Shown here in pieces: positions 9,185 through 16,278 of a stretch of 64,000 nt of DNA. How positions within the stretch are numbered: the first letter of the stretch is position 1; every line of letters begins with the position of its first letter. Location of the stretch: assembly GCF_003515705.1 (NCBI RefSeq), contig NZ_QWEH01000002.1:62001-126000 (forward strand), given 5' to 3'. Source of the DNA: Oceanobacillus profundus (GTDB taxonomy: Bacteria; Bacillota; Bacilli; Bacillales; Amphibacillaceae). The translations under genes were made by a program, and so were the position numbers. The notes under the pieces were generated by a model. That model did not search any database. It saw nothing but the letters and a program-made list of their open reading frames with translations, and was not told the origin of the DNA.

Positions 9185-10516
9185 GTGAGTTTAAGTATAA
9201 TAGGTTTTTTGACGATTTTAATTATTGTGGTACTACTGATCAGCAATAAAGTAACACCAATTGTAGCCATGGTGCTCGTGCCATTAATCGGTGCGCTTAT
9301 TGCAGGCTTTGGATTTTCAGAGATTGGAGACTTTTTCACAGAAGGTGCATTAACCGTAATTGAAGTTGCGATCATGTTTATTTTCGCTATTTTGTTTTTT
9401 GGCGTCATGCAAGATGCGGGACTTTTTGATCCTTTAATTCAAAATATGATACGACTTACAAGAGGAAACGTTATTACAGTTAGTATTGGTACAGTTTTTG
9501 TGGCAGCAATTGCACATCTGGATGGTTCTGGAGCTTCTACATTTTTAATTACAATTCCAGCACTTTTACCGTTGTATAAGCATTTAAAAATGAACCCGTA
9601 TTTGCTTTTACTATTAATTGGTGGAAGTGCCAGTATTATGAATATGGTTCCATGGGCAGGTCCCTTAGGACGTACAGCTTCTGTACTGAATATGGATGTC
9701 ACCGAGCTTTGGAGACCATTGATACCAATTCAAATTAGTGGTCTTGTGTTGATGATTGCTTTAGCCGCTTTCCTTGGAGTTATGGAAAAGCGAAGAATAA
9801 GCAAGCATTATGGACTGGTCAGTGCGAAAGAATCTGCAGCCGCAATTGAAAGAATAAATGGTGATTCGTCTTCTGCAAAAGATGAGGAGTCATTGACCAG
9901 ACCTAAATTACTTTGGGTAAATGCGATTCTTTTTCTTGCCGTAATTGGCGTACTTGTATGGGGAATTATTCCAGCAGGCTTTGCATTTATGATTGGGCTT
10001 AGTATTGCCTTGCCGCTTAATTATCCAAATATGAAACAGCAATCGGAAAGAATACGCAGTCATGCACCTGGTGCTTTAATGATGGCAACGATAATTCTCG
10101 CAGCAGGCTCCTTTTTAGGTATTCTTACCGGAACTGGAATGCTGAATTCGATTGCAGAGGATCTTGTTACAATTATTCCAGCATTTATTGCACCATATCT
10201 GCACTTAATTATCGGATTTTTCGGAGTACCATTTGATTTACTGTTAAGCACGGATGCTTACTACTTTGCTTTATTGCCAGTTGTTGATCAAATTGCTACT
10301 GGATTTGGAATTGAATCACTTTCTACAGCATATTCCATGGTAATTGGTAATATTGTAGGTACCTTTGTTAGTCCATTTTCACCTGCACTTTGGCTCGCAT
10401 TAGGCTTGGCAGGCCTTGAAATGGGAAAACATATCCGTTATTCTCTTTTATGGATGTGGGGACTAAGTATTGTACTTTTAATTATTGCTGTATTAATTGG
10501 TGTTATTGCAGTTTAA
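9185..10516 (+). CDS. citM: CitMHS-family metal-citrate transporter
   Basis: This 443-residue integral membrane protein belongs to the CitMHS family, which imports citrate complexed with divalent metals (CitM with Mg, CitH with Ca) using the proton gradient. Eleven to twelve hydrophobic segments are visible, with the family stretches AIAHLDGSGASTFLITIPALLP near residue 103 and MNMVPWAGPLGRTASV near residue 155. The start is GTG 9185 behind GGAAGGGG. Placement directly after a CitST-like pair, and the cre upstream, copy the B. subtilis citST-citM logic. Which metal is preferred cannot be told from the sequence. Confidence 0.9.
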   Translation: MSLSIIGFLTILIIVVLLISNKVTPIVAMVLVPLIGALIAGFGFSEIGDFFTEGALTVIEVAIMFIFAILFFGVMQDAGLFDPLIQNMIRLTRGNVITVSIGTVFVAAIAHLDGSGASTFLITIPALLPLYKHLKMNPYLLLLLIGGSASIMNMVPWAGPLGRTASVLNMDVTELWRPLIPIQISGLVLMIALAAFLGVMEKRRISKHYGLVSAKESAAAIERINGDSSSAKDEESLTRPKLLWVNAILFLAVIGVLVWGIIPAGFAFMIGLSIALPLNYPNMKQQSERIRSHAPGALMMATIILAAGSFLGILTGTGMLNSIAEDLVTIIPAFIAPYLHLIIGFFGVPFDLLLSTDAYYFALLPVVDQIATGFGIESLSTAYSMVIGNIVGTFVSPFSPALWLALGLAGLEMGKHIRYSLLWMWGLSIVLLIIAVLIGVIAV

Positions 10517-10540
10517 TAGATTGTATCGATTAAATAAGGC

Positions 10541-10573
10541 GGAGCCCATTATTAAGTGGGCTTCGTTTTTTGC
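10541..10573 (+). terminator. Terminator of the citrate transporter gene
   Basis: GGAGCCCA pairs with TGGGCTTC across a short loop and is followed by GTTTTTT. Confidence 0.85.
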
Positions 10574-10704
10574 AGCAAATGAAGTTACAAAAAATCAACA
10601 AAACGGTAGAGAATAAAAAGTGTTAAAGAAAATACTATATAATAGATTTGAAGTAATTATTAATTTTTTTGCTATTCAAGTGTGGTACGAATTAAGGAGG
10701 GCAC

Positions 10705-10962
10705 ATGGTGGTAAGTGCAGGAATGATTGTTCTTATTGGTGTTGTATGTCTGATTGCTATTGTATTGACTTTGTATGGAATGAAACAGGAAGAAGACAAA
10801 CAAAAGAAGTATGAAGAAGCTGGAGAAGAGGCCGCAAGTGAATTAGCACGATCGCTTGAGTACGAGACAAAATCGCTAAAATCCAATTTGCCTTCACTCA
10901 TTTGGATTTATGTGGTTACAATTAGCTTGTCATTATTTGCATTAGTATTATATATTTTTTAG
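10705..10962 (+). CDS. Small two-helix membrane protein of unknown function
   Basis: The 85-residue product has an N-terminal membrane helix (about residues 5-24), a charged and probably helical middle rich in E, K and Q (about 25-62), and a second membrane helix at the C-terminus (about 66-85). ATG 10705 follows AAGGAGGGCAC, a near-perfect ribosome site, which is the main reason to believe it. It is monocistronic and I do not recognise a family. Its stop meets the end of a weak ORF on the other strand. Confidence 0.7.
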   Translation: MVVSAGMIVLIGVVCLIAIVLTLYGMKQEEDKQKKYEEAGEEAASELARSLEYETKSLKSNLPSLIWIYVVTISLSLFALVLYIF

Positions 10963-11180
10963 TTCAAGTAAGGACAGCTTTTAAGGTCAATCAGGTGGCG
11001 AGATGTATCGGCTAGTACAATAATTCTATCAACCATTATAGAATCCCCTGGTTGTATTTCCATTAGTTGTGATTCTGGCTGAATTCGTTTTTTGGATGTC
11101 CCGTGTTTTTCATGATTAATTTTATCAAAGTTGTTTGCTAATTTTTTTAACTGCTTTTCTAATTTATATAGTGATCTCAT
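10959..11180 (-). CDS. Possible small hypothetical protein
   Basis: A 73-codon frame encodes a basic N-terminal helix (LYKLEKQLKKLANNFDKI) followed by a more mixed segment (GDSIMVDRIIVLADTSRHLIDL) that looks like genuine protein. No good ribosome site precedes the ATG, and the 3' end overlaps the convergent gene by four bases. It could be a real small gene or a surviving piece of a larger one; I do not recognise it. Confidence 0.35.
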   Translation of the reverse strand: MRSLYKLEKQLKKLANNFDKINHEKHGTSKKRIQPESQLMEIQPGDSIMVDRIIVLADTSRHLIDLKSCPYLN

Positions 11181-11300
11181 ATAGCCATATAAGTTAAAAG
11201 ATATAACCCATCATTGCGATACATTCTATTTAGAAGGTAAACAATACGTGTTGGTAAAGAAATAGAAGAGATTACACTTGAGAATTTATTTCTTTAACGA

Positions 11301-11387
11301 AGAATATGTGATAAAAACTTTTTCAAACCTAAATATGGACAAAAAGACTGGAAGAAAAAAGCTGGAGTAAATTATAATAATCAATAA
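11301..11387 (+). pseudogene. C-terminal remnant of an unidentified protein
   Basis: In one frame, 28 codons without a start read RICDKNFFKPKYGQKDWKKK and then a short tail ending at TAA 11385-11387. The lysine- and tryptophan-rich end resembles C-termini of secreted or toxin-type proteins more than random AT-rich sequence. Neighbouring frames upstream (11220-11300) also read as short protein-like pieces broken by stops. I take 11181-11400 to be decayed coding sequence; the parent family is not known. Confidence 0.25.
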
Positions 11388-11401
11388 GGAGCTGAATTTA
11401 G

Positions 11402-11755
11402 ATGAAAACTTATACATGTCCAATTTGCGGATACGATGGGGTAGAAGATGAAACACCATACGAAGAGAATACCAATGCTCCTTCTTATGAAATATGCCCT
11501 TGTTGTCGTTTTCAATATGGGTACAGCGAAGATCATGATGTAGATTTAGGATATATTGTCACTCCAGATGAAATGAAAGAAGCCGCTTTTCAATTATATC
11601 GAAAACAGTGGATTGAAAAAGGTGCAGTAGTCGGTCATCCAGAAAGCTATCCAAAAGCATTACAAGAAGATGGGAAAGTTAAACAAGAGATAGTCGTTAA
11701 ACAATTAAAACGTTTAAATCTACCCTTAGATAACCTCGCATTTCTTGATTTATAA
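11402..11755 (+). CDS. CPCC-type cysteine-rich protein
   Basis: The 117-residue protein starts with MKTYTCPICGYDGVEDE and has a second cluster EICPCCRFQYGYSEDHD, giving the CxxC...CPCC arrangement of small zinc-binding Cys-rich CPCC proteins. The remainder (about residues 55-117) is a helical domain with QLYRKQWIEKGAVVG. ATG 11402 follows AAGGAGCTGAATTTAG. Proteins of this kind are often scattered as accessory genes in Bacillales and some occur among toxin-immunity clusters; a role here is inference only. A second, shorter CPCC protein is encoded at 13152. Confidence 0.75.
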   Translation: MKTYTCPICGYDGVEDETPYEENTNAPSYEICPCCRFQYGYSEDHDVDLGYIVTPDEMKEAAFQLYRKQWIEKGAVVGHPESYPKALQEDGKVKQEIVVKQLKRLNLPLDNLAFLDL

Positions 11756-11852
11756 AGACTAAGAAATAACTCTCTATGAAGCAATACTTGATGGAATAAG
11801 ATATGTTATAATAAACACAGAATATTTTAATTGTTAAAAAGGAGTGTTCTAG

Positions 11853-12029
11853 GTGAAAAAATACCAAAGACGTTCTGTTTATATTTCAATTGTAACACTT
11901 GCTTTCTTCTTAGTATTATCTTTAATGACACACCGTTGGGGATTCTTCTTATGGAGTTTATTACCTGTTTTTATAGTTTTGATGACTACGTTTACCCCAA
12001 AGATTGACACCGGAAATAATGAAAAATAA
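11853..12029 (+). CDS. Small membrane protein, 58 residues
   Basis: A GTG at 11853 preceded by AAAAAGGAGTGTTCTAG opens 58 codons ending at TAA 12027-12029. The N-terminus is basic (KKYQRRS), followed by a hydrophobic helix (about residues 9-24), a short loop MTHRWG, a second hydrophobic helix (about 30-47) and a polar tail. The ribosome site and two clean membrane segments make it credible despite its size. I recognise no family. Confidence 0.65.
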   Translation: MKKYQRRSVYISIVTLAFFLVLSLMTHRWGFFLWSLLPVFIVLMTTFTPKIDTGNNEK

Positions 12030-12289
12030 AGAAATCTTAGTAAACGAACTGCTGCTCTAATAAAAGGAGTAAAATATTACAACAAGAAAGAAAAAGACAA
12101 TGAAAGCAAAAGGAAAAGCGCAATTTAGAAATGAGGGCGTTTTTAATAATTTTATCTGAGTGCACAAAAGGGAAGAAAGGTATGAACTCCCTTTAAGGAA
12201 TTTACAATTTTAGTCATCCGTAAGTCAACCACCATAATAGCATATGCATAAGCTACTGCATGAGAAATGTCATACAAGTATGATATAAA

Positions 12290-12409
12290 TTATAGCATAT
12301 CACCTAATGCCAACCACATCGCTTCTTCGAAATCCTCATGGAATGCCATGGTAGTCCATCCATTTTTAGTTTTAGCTCTTGGTCTCTGTATTGGAAGATC
12401 GTCTAATAT
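12290..12409 (-). pseudogene. Decayed 3' fragment of an unidentified gene
   Basis: Reading leftward, an open stretch of 39 codons bounded by stops encodes ILDDLPIQRPRAKTKNGWTT, then MAFHEDFEEAMWLALGDML and a stop. The acidic, tryptophan-containing end looks like real protein, but there is no start codon or ribosome site. The rest of 12030-12684 holds no credible gene: short AT-rich stretches, stops in all frames and a possible ribosome site at 12063 with no good start. Confidence 0.3.
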
Positions 12410-12684
12410 TTATTGCTGTAGATTATTTTTTGATTAAGTTATTTCAGAAAAAGAAATGAAAATATATAGTTACTAATTTTTACTTAATTAACTGGTGTAA
12501 TTGTTCAATAAGAGCAGGCTCCTATTGTGCTATATGTCTGGATAGTTTAGTAAGATACCTTCCATCTGTTTAATTGTGTTTCAGCTCATGTTATAATGAG
12601 CATCTTAAGAGAATTACGACATTCACTTTTGAACGGATGCCAAAAAAGCCTCCGCCTATCGATAAAATATGGAGGTGTAAGAGA

Positions 12685-12894
12685 ATGAATAAACGATGGA
12701 CGATTGATAAAATTAAAGAATTTGTTGAGAGCAATTCGGAAAGTAAGTTGCTAACGACGGAATATCACGGTTTTTCTCAAAAGTTACTATTGAAATGTGC
12801 ATGTGGGAGTAACTTTGAAAAAACATTTAAGAAATTTAAAAATAATAACCAGCGTAAGTGTGATGTTTGTCAACCTCCAAATGCGTCACGCTAA
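12685..12894 (+). CDS. Truncated zinc-ribbon DNA-binding module of an endonuclease type
   Basis: The 69-residue product reads NKRWTIDKIKEFVESNSESK, then a Cys cluster CACGSNFEKTFKKF...RKCDVC. This WT-x2-K-x-FVE helix plus CxC...CxxC zinc-ribbon module is found, often repeated, at the N-terminus of homing-type and other endonuclease-like proteins. Here it stops after a single module with no nuclease domain, so it is probably a stand-alone remnant. ATG 12685 has TGGAGGTGTAAGAG upstream, so it may still be translated. Confidence 0.55.
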   Translation: MNKRWTIDKIKEFVESNSESKLLTTEYHGFSQKLLLKCACGSNFEKTFKKFKNNNQRKCDVCQPPNASR

Positions 12895-12938
12895 ATATAT
12901 AGCGAATAAATGAAGTGCCGATTTCTCTTAAAGAGAAG

Positions 12939-12967
12939 CCGGAACTTATTTCGGTTCTGGATTTTTT
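12939..12967 (+). terminator. Terminator after the zinc-ribbon gene
   Basis: CCGGAAC (12939-12945) pairs with GTTCTGG (12954-12960, one G-U), followed by ATTTTTT. Confidence 0.6.
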
Positions 12968-13081
12968 ATAGTATGGTTTGTACTCCAACTTATAATGAAA
13001 GAATTGAGTAAGTGAGATCATCAAATGATGGTACATAACAGAGACGTTAGTTCAAAAAGAAGTTATGATTAAGACCTACCG

Positions 13082-13446
13082 CAAAAGGGCGCGATTCCAG
13101 CGTAAAATAAAAGCTTTTATTATTACTGATTAACTTATTGAAGGTGATTAGATGAAATTTATTTGTCCCTGTTGTGGTTATAAAACATTAGATGATGAAC
13201 CCCCTGGAACATATGCTATTTGTGAGATTTGTTTTTGGGAAGATGATGCGGTTCAATATAATGATCCTGATTATGAAGGTGGTGCAAATACGCCTTCTTT
13301 AAGGGAAGCACAGAGAAATTACATTGAATTTGGGGCATGTGAGAAAAGGTGTATTGAATTTGTAAGAAAACCAAACGAAAAAGATATGAAAGATCAAAAT
13401 TGGAAACCACTATAACTTAATTTATAGCTATTCAACAAAAGGGCGC
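13082..13446. repeat. Direct 11-bp repeat CAAAAGGGCGC flanking the second CPCC gene
   Basis: The word CAAAAGGGCGC occurs at 13082-13092 and again at 13436-13446, bracketing the gene at 13152-13415. The right copy continues into an imperfect hairpin ending GGTGCCCTATCTTTG. Repeats on both sides of a small accessory gene suggest insertion or excision by recombination between them. Confidence 0.5.
13152..13415 (+). CDS. CPCC-type cysteine-rich protein (short form)
   Basis: The 87-residue protein opens with MKFICPCCGYKTLDDEPPGT and then YAICEICFWEDDAVQ, the two CxxC pairs of the Cys-rich CPCC domain. A conserved acidic, aromatic stretch (NDPDYEGGANTPSLREAQRNY) follows, typical of this family. 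ATG 13152 has GAAGGTGATTAG upstream. It probably binds one zinc ion; its cellular role is not established. The surrounding direct repeats mark it as part of a mobile or shuffled accessory segment. Confidence 0.8.
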   Translation: MKFICPCCGYKTLDDEPPGTYAICEICFWEDDAVQYNDPDYEGGANTPSLREAQRNYIEFGACEKRCIEFVRKPNEKDMKDQNWKPL

Positions 13447-13626
13447 TTATCTTAGAATAGGGATAGGTGCCCTATCTTTGTTCTTGGGAGTGTTCTAGAA
13501 TGGTAGAGGATAGATCCGTGCAAGGAAAGCAGTAGATTCAAAAAATGTGACCATTCTTGTTGAAATGGTACGATGATGTTCCCGATTTCCCTTATTATGT
13601 TATAGTAAAAGTAATAAAAGCTGAAG

Positions 13627-13796
13627 CTATAGATGATAAATATTAAGATCTGGGGATAGGGTCCAATAGTTTCTACCATGCTGCTGTAAATGGCTTGACT
13701 ACGATATGAGTGTTAAATGTTAGAAACGATTGATTCTTCTTTTTGTATTTTACACATGCTTTAGTCAATGCTCTGGTAGCTATCGGAGCATTTTTT
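13627..13796 (+). promoter_or_regulatory. Guanine-type purine riboswitch-like leader with terminator
   Basis: The core resembles the purine aptamer: a P2 loop GGGGATAGGGTCC, the J2/3 signature AGTTTCTACC at 13669-13678, an L3-like TGTAAAT, and GACTACG with C at 13699 in the position that selects guanine. P3 pairs CATGCT with GGCTTG, with one mismatch. The P1 helix is poorly formed and the J1/2 TATAAT element is not intact, so the aptamer is variant or decaying. A clear terminator (AATGCTC...GAGCATT plus T6) closes it at 13767-13796, upstream of a nucleoside hydrolase, which fits purine control. The rest of 13416-13626 shows nothing else. Confidence 0.6.
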
Positions 13797-13938
13797 ATAT
13801 TATAAGATGTTATCATTAGCAGTAACGCGTCAGGCAAATGGGAAACAAAGAGTCATTTTATCCGAGTGTTCAACAACAAAACAGTCCGGTAATCTCCAAG
13901 CAATTTTAAAAATTAATCATGAAGGGATTGAAAAAATT

Positions 13939-14871
13939 ATGAATAGAAAGATTTACTTTAATCATGATGGCGGAGTTGATGATCTCGTTTCGCTATTTTT
14001 ATTACTAAAAATGGATACGGTTGAACTCACAGGTGTTTCGGTCATTCCAGCAGATTGTTATTTAGAGCCAGCAATGTTTGCGAGCCGTAAAATTATTGAT
14101 CGCTTTGGTTATGGCGGTCTTGATGTAGCAGCATCAAATTCTCGTGGGAAAAATCCTTTTCCGAAAGACTGGCGTATGCATGCATTTTATGTTGATGCTC
14201 TGCCGGTTTTAAATGAATCTGGAAAAGTTGTAACACCGGTGGCGGAAAAGCCAGCACATCTTCATTTAATAGATACGGTTTTAGCAACTGAAGAAAAAAC
14301 AACTTTATTATTTACAGGACCGCTCACTGACCTTGCTCGTGCATTAGATGAAGCTCCTGAAATTGAAGAGAAAATTGAAAAGCTTGTTTGGATGGGTGGT
14401 ACATTCCGTGAAGCAGGAAACGTACATGAGCCTGAACATGATGGAACAGCGGAATGGAACGTGTTTTGGGATCCTGAAGCAGCCGCTCGTGTATGGGATA
14501 CCAGCATAGAAATTGATTTAGTGGCGCTTGAAAGTACAAACCAAGTACCGCTAACCTTAGATGTGCGTGAGCGTTGGGCTAAAGAACGCAAATACCTTGG
14601 TGTTGATTTTCTTGGACAATGTTATGCGATGGTACCACCACTTGTTCACTTTTCAACGAACTCTACATACTATTTGTGGGATGTGTTAACGACCGCATTT
14701 GTTGGAAATCGTGATCTTGTGAAAGTACAAACCATTAACAGCATAGTGCACGCCGATGGTCCAAGCCAAGGCCGTACAGTTGAAACTGCTGATGGACGAC
14801 CTGTTAATGTCGTTTATGATGTAAATCGCAATGCATTCTTTGATTATATGACTGAATTAGCAAAAAAGTAA
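13939..14871 (+). CDS. Inosine-uridine-type nucleoside hydrolase
   Basis: Nucleoside hydrolases split ribonucleosides into base and ribose with a calcium-bound water. The 310-residue product starts NRKIYFNHDGGVDDLVSLFL, a variant of the DTDPGxDD calcium site in which NHDGGVDD keeps the two key aspartates. VWMGGTF near residue 150 and the AEWNVFWDPEAAARV segment are further family marks. ATG 13939 is preferred (GAAGGGATTG upstream); the frame is open for 44 more codons but that stretch shows no family sequence. It sits behind a guanine-type riboswitch-like leader, consistent with purine salvage. A dead second copy follows. Confidence 0.88.
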   Translation: MNRKIYFNHDGGVDDLVSLFLLLKMDTVELTGVSVIPADCYLEPAMFASRKIIDRFGYGGLDVAASNSRGKNPFPKDWRMHAFYVDALPVLNESGKVVTPVAEKPAHLHLIDTVLATEEKTTLLFTGPLTDLARALDEAPEIEEKIEKLVWMGGTFREAGNVHEPEHDGTAEWNVFWDPEAAARVWDTSIEIDLVALESTNQVPLTLDVRERWAKERKYLGVDFLGQCYAMVPPLVHFSTNSTYYLWDVLTTAFVGNRDLVKVQTINSIVHADGPSQGRTVETADGRPVNVVYDVNRNAFFDYMTELAKK

Positions 14872-14887
14872 TAGAGGGGACTTCTGG

Positions 14888-14956
14888 ATGTAGGCAAAAA
14901 ACGAGCTATTATTGATACCGATACATCTTGGTGATGGTACGATTGCTTTAAGATGC
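14888..14956 (+). pseudogene. N-terminal remnant of a second nucleoside hydrolase
   Basis: Just after the nucleoside hydrolase, a ribosome-site-like GAGGGG is followed by coding sequence reading VGKKRAIIDTDTSW, the DTDT calcium-site start of nucleoside hydrolases. It hits TGA at 14929. Restoring two missing bases there gives DDGTIALR, the expected continuation. The initiator ATG is also out of frame and directly followed by TAG. Nothing of the remaining protein is left, so this is a 5' stub. The rest of 14957-15080 shows no gene I accept. Confidence 0.6.
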
Positions 14957-15080
14957 TCTGTTTTTGCACTACAACAATAATCGAAAAAAGAAGCAAGTTC
15001 CAAACAACGGCCATTAGCGCAAAAAGCACTATTTCTTTAATAAGATTTTCCGCAACTATCAACGTTTTAATAGAGCAACC

Positions 15081-15124
15081 AAGAGCCTAATTTCTCAATA
15101 TTAATACTGAGAAATTAGGCTCTT
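15081..15124. repeat. Perfect 17-bp inverted repeat
   Basis: AAGAGCCTAATTTCTCA and TGAGAAATTAGGCTCTT are exact reverse complements around a 10-base loop. There is no T tract on either side, so it is not a standard terminator. It may be a transcript-processing hairpin or a leftover end of a mobile element. Confidence 0.6.
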
Positions 15125-15300
15125 AATGATGGGAATTTCCTTCTGTTGTAAACACACATTTCCTGACACTGCCAAAAGGTCGTGCAAAATATTGTCTAAA
15201 TTAAGTGCAAACTAACGTCAGCTGCCTGAAGCAATATAGTCTTTTTAAAATCAAATACAGGGTGACATCCATTCGAAAATATGATAGTATAAATTAACTG

Positions 15301-15350
15301 AAAAAAGGAATTACTTCTTTTCTTTTGATAAATAAAGGAATTCCTTTATT
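15301..15350. promoter_or_regulatory. Tandem palindromic operators for the RpiR-type regulator
   Basis: AATAAAGGAATTCCTTTATT at 15331-15350 is a perfect 20-bp palindrome. A second copy, AAAAAAGGAATTACTTCTTT at 15301-15320, matches it at 16 of 20 positions and is exactly 30 bases upstream, about three DNA turns. Both lie between a promoter-like GTGACA...TATAAA region near 15262-15293 and the RpiR gene. Binding by the adjacent regulator, cooperatively on one DNA face, is inference. Confidence 0.65.
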
Positions 15351-15371
15351 CGCTGAATAATGAGGGATTAT

Positions 15372-16214
15372 ATGGAAAATATATACCAAAAAGTTTATGA
15401 ACAAAAAAATACATTTACGAACAGTTTACAGAAGATTGCATCATATATCTTAGAGAATCCCAGGTTGTTTGCAGTTTCTTCTGCCACGGAAGCTGGAAAA
15501 CAAATTGGAGTTAGTGAAACAACTATCATACGATTTTGTAAACAACTTGGATATAAAGGATATAAGGAACTTCAAGAGGAGGTTCAAAATATCCTATTAC
15601 AAAGGAGTTCATTATCTGATTATGTAGAAGATAAAAAGGTTGATGGCGGAACAGAGAATTCCATTAAACAATTAATGGCGAGTGATGCAGGAAACATTCA
15701 AAAAATGATGCAGCAGCTGTCAGAGGAAAGTCTCTCAACAGCTGTAACGAAATTAACAAATGCAGATCGTGTTATTGTTGCTGGAGTTCGTTCCTCTCAT
15801 GCACTAGCAAGCTGGTTTTCGTATTCACTCGACTTAATCCACGGAAATACAAGGATGTATAATCCTGGCACAGATGATATTCTATTGCGGCTAAGTGAGC
15901 TCACTGAGAAAAGTGTGTTTGTAGGATTTTCTTTTCATCGCTATGCTGTAGATACGATTAATATTGCTAAGCATGCTAAGGATAAGGGAGCGTTTGTAAT
16001 TGGAATTACAGATTCAAGCTTTTCTCCAATTACAGCATATTGCGATTTAGTATTAAATGTGCAACTGTCTGGTAAATCAACATTAGATGCAGCACCAGCA
16101 GTGATGTCATTGTCAAACAGTATCATTGCTTCAATATCACTTGAAAATAACGAAAAAGTTAAACAAAGAGTGGAATTGTTTGATTCTATAAGTGGAAAAG
16201 ATTTTTTTGACTGA
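15372..16214 (+). CDS. RpiR/MurR-family transcriptional regulator
   Basis: The protein has the two-domain RpiR layout. An N-terminal helix-turn-helix (SSATEAGKQIGVSETTIIRFCKQLGYKGYKELQ, about residues 35-70) is followed by a C-terminal SIS domain (VIVAGVRSSHALASWFSYSL near residue 133). SIS domains usually bind phosphosugars, but in amino-acid operons the ligand may differ. I choose ATG 15372 (280 aa) because AGGGATTAT precedes it; ATG 15360 has its ribosome-like site too far away. It heads the operon to 20.56 kb and is probably an autoregulated repressor acting at the two palindromes directly upstream. Confidence 0.87.
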   Translation: MENIYQKVYEQKNTFTNSLQKIASYILENPRLFAVSSATEAGKQIGVSETTIIRFCKQLGYKGYKELQEEVQNILLQRSSLSDYVEDKKVDGGTENSIKQLMASDAGNIQKMMQQLSEESLSTAVTKLTNADRVIVAGVRSSHALASWFSYSLDLIHGNTRMYNPGTDDILLRLSELTEKSVFVGFSFHRYAVDTINIAKHAKDKGAFVIGITDSSFSPITAYCDLVLNVQLSGKSTLDAAPAVMSLSNSIIASISLENNEKVKQRVELFDSISGKDFFD

Positions 16215-16278
16215 TAAGAACAGCTTTCTTATTTTGTACGACGCCAAGTTTTTTAAGCTTAGATGGGAGTTAATTAAA

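Noticed and set aside
12078-12158. Possible tiny basic peptide gene after AAAAGGAGTAAAAT
   Set aside because: Would need an ATT start and has no other support.
13807-13938. 44-codon N-terminal extension of the nucleoside hydrolase
   Set aside because: The family start motif and a ribosome site support ATG 13939; the extension directly follows the riboswitch terminator and shows no similarity to the family.
14844-15062. 72-codon minus-strand frame with a hydrophobic N-terminus
   Set aside because: Considered as a second small toxin because of its helix, but there is no ribosome site and it overlaps the end of the nucleoside hydrolase gene.
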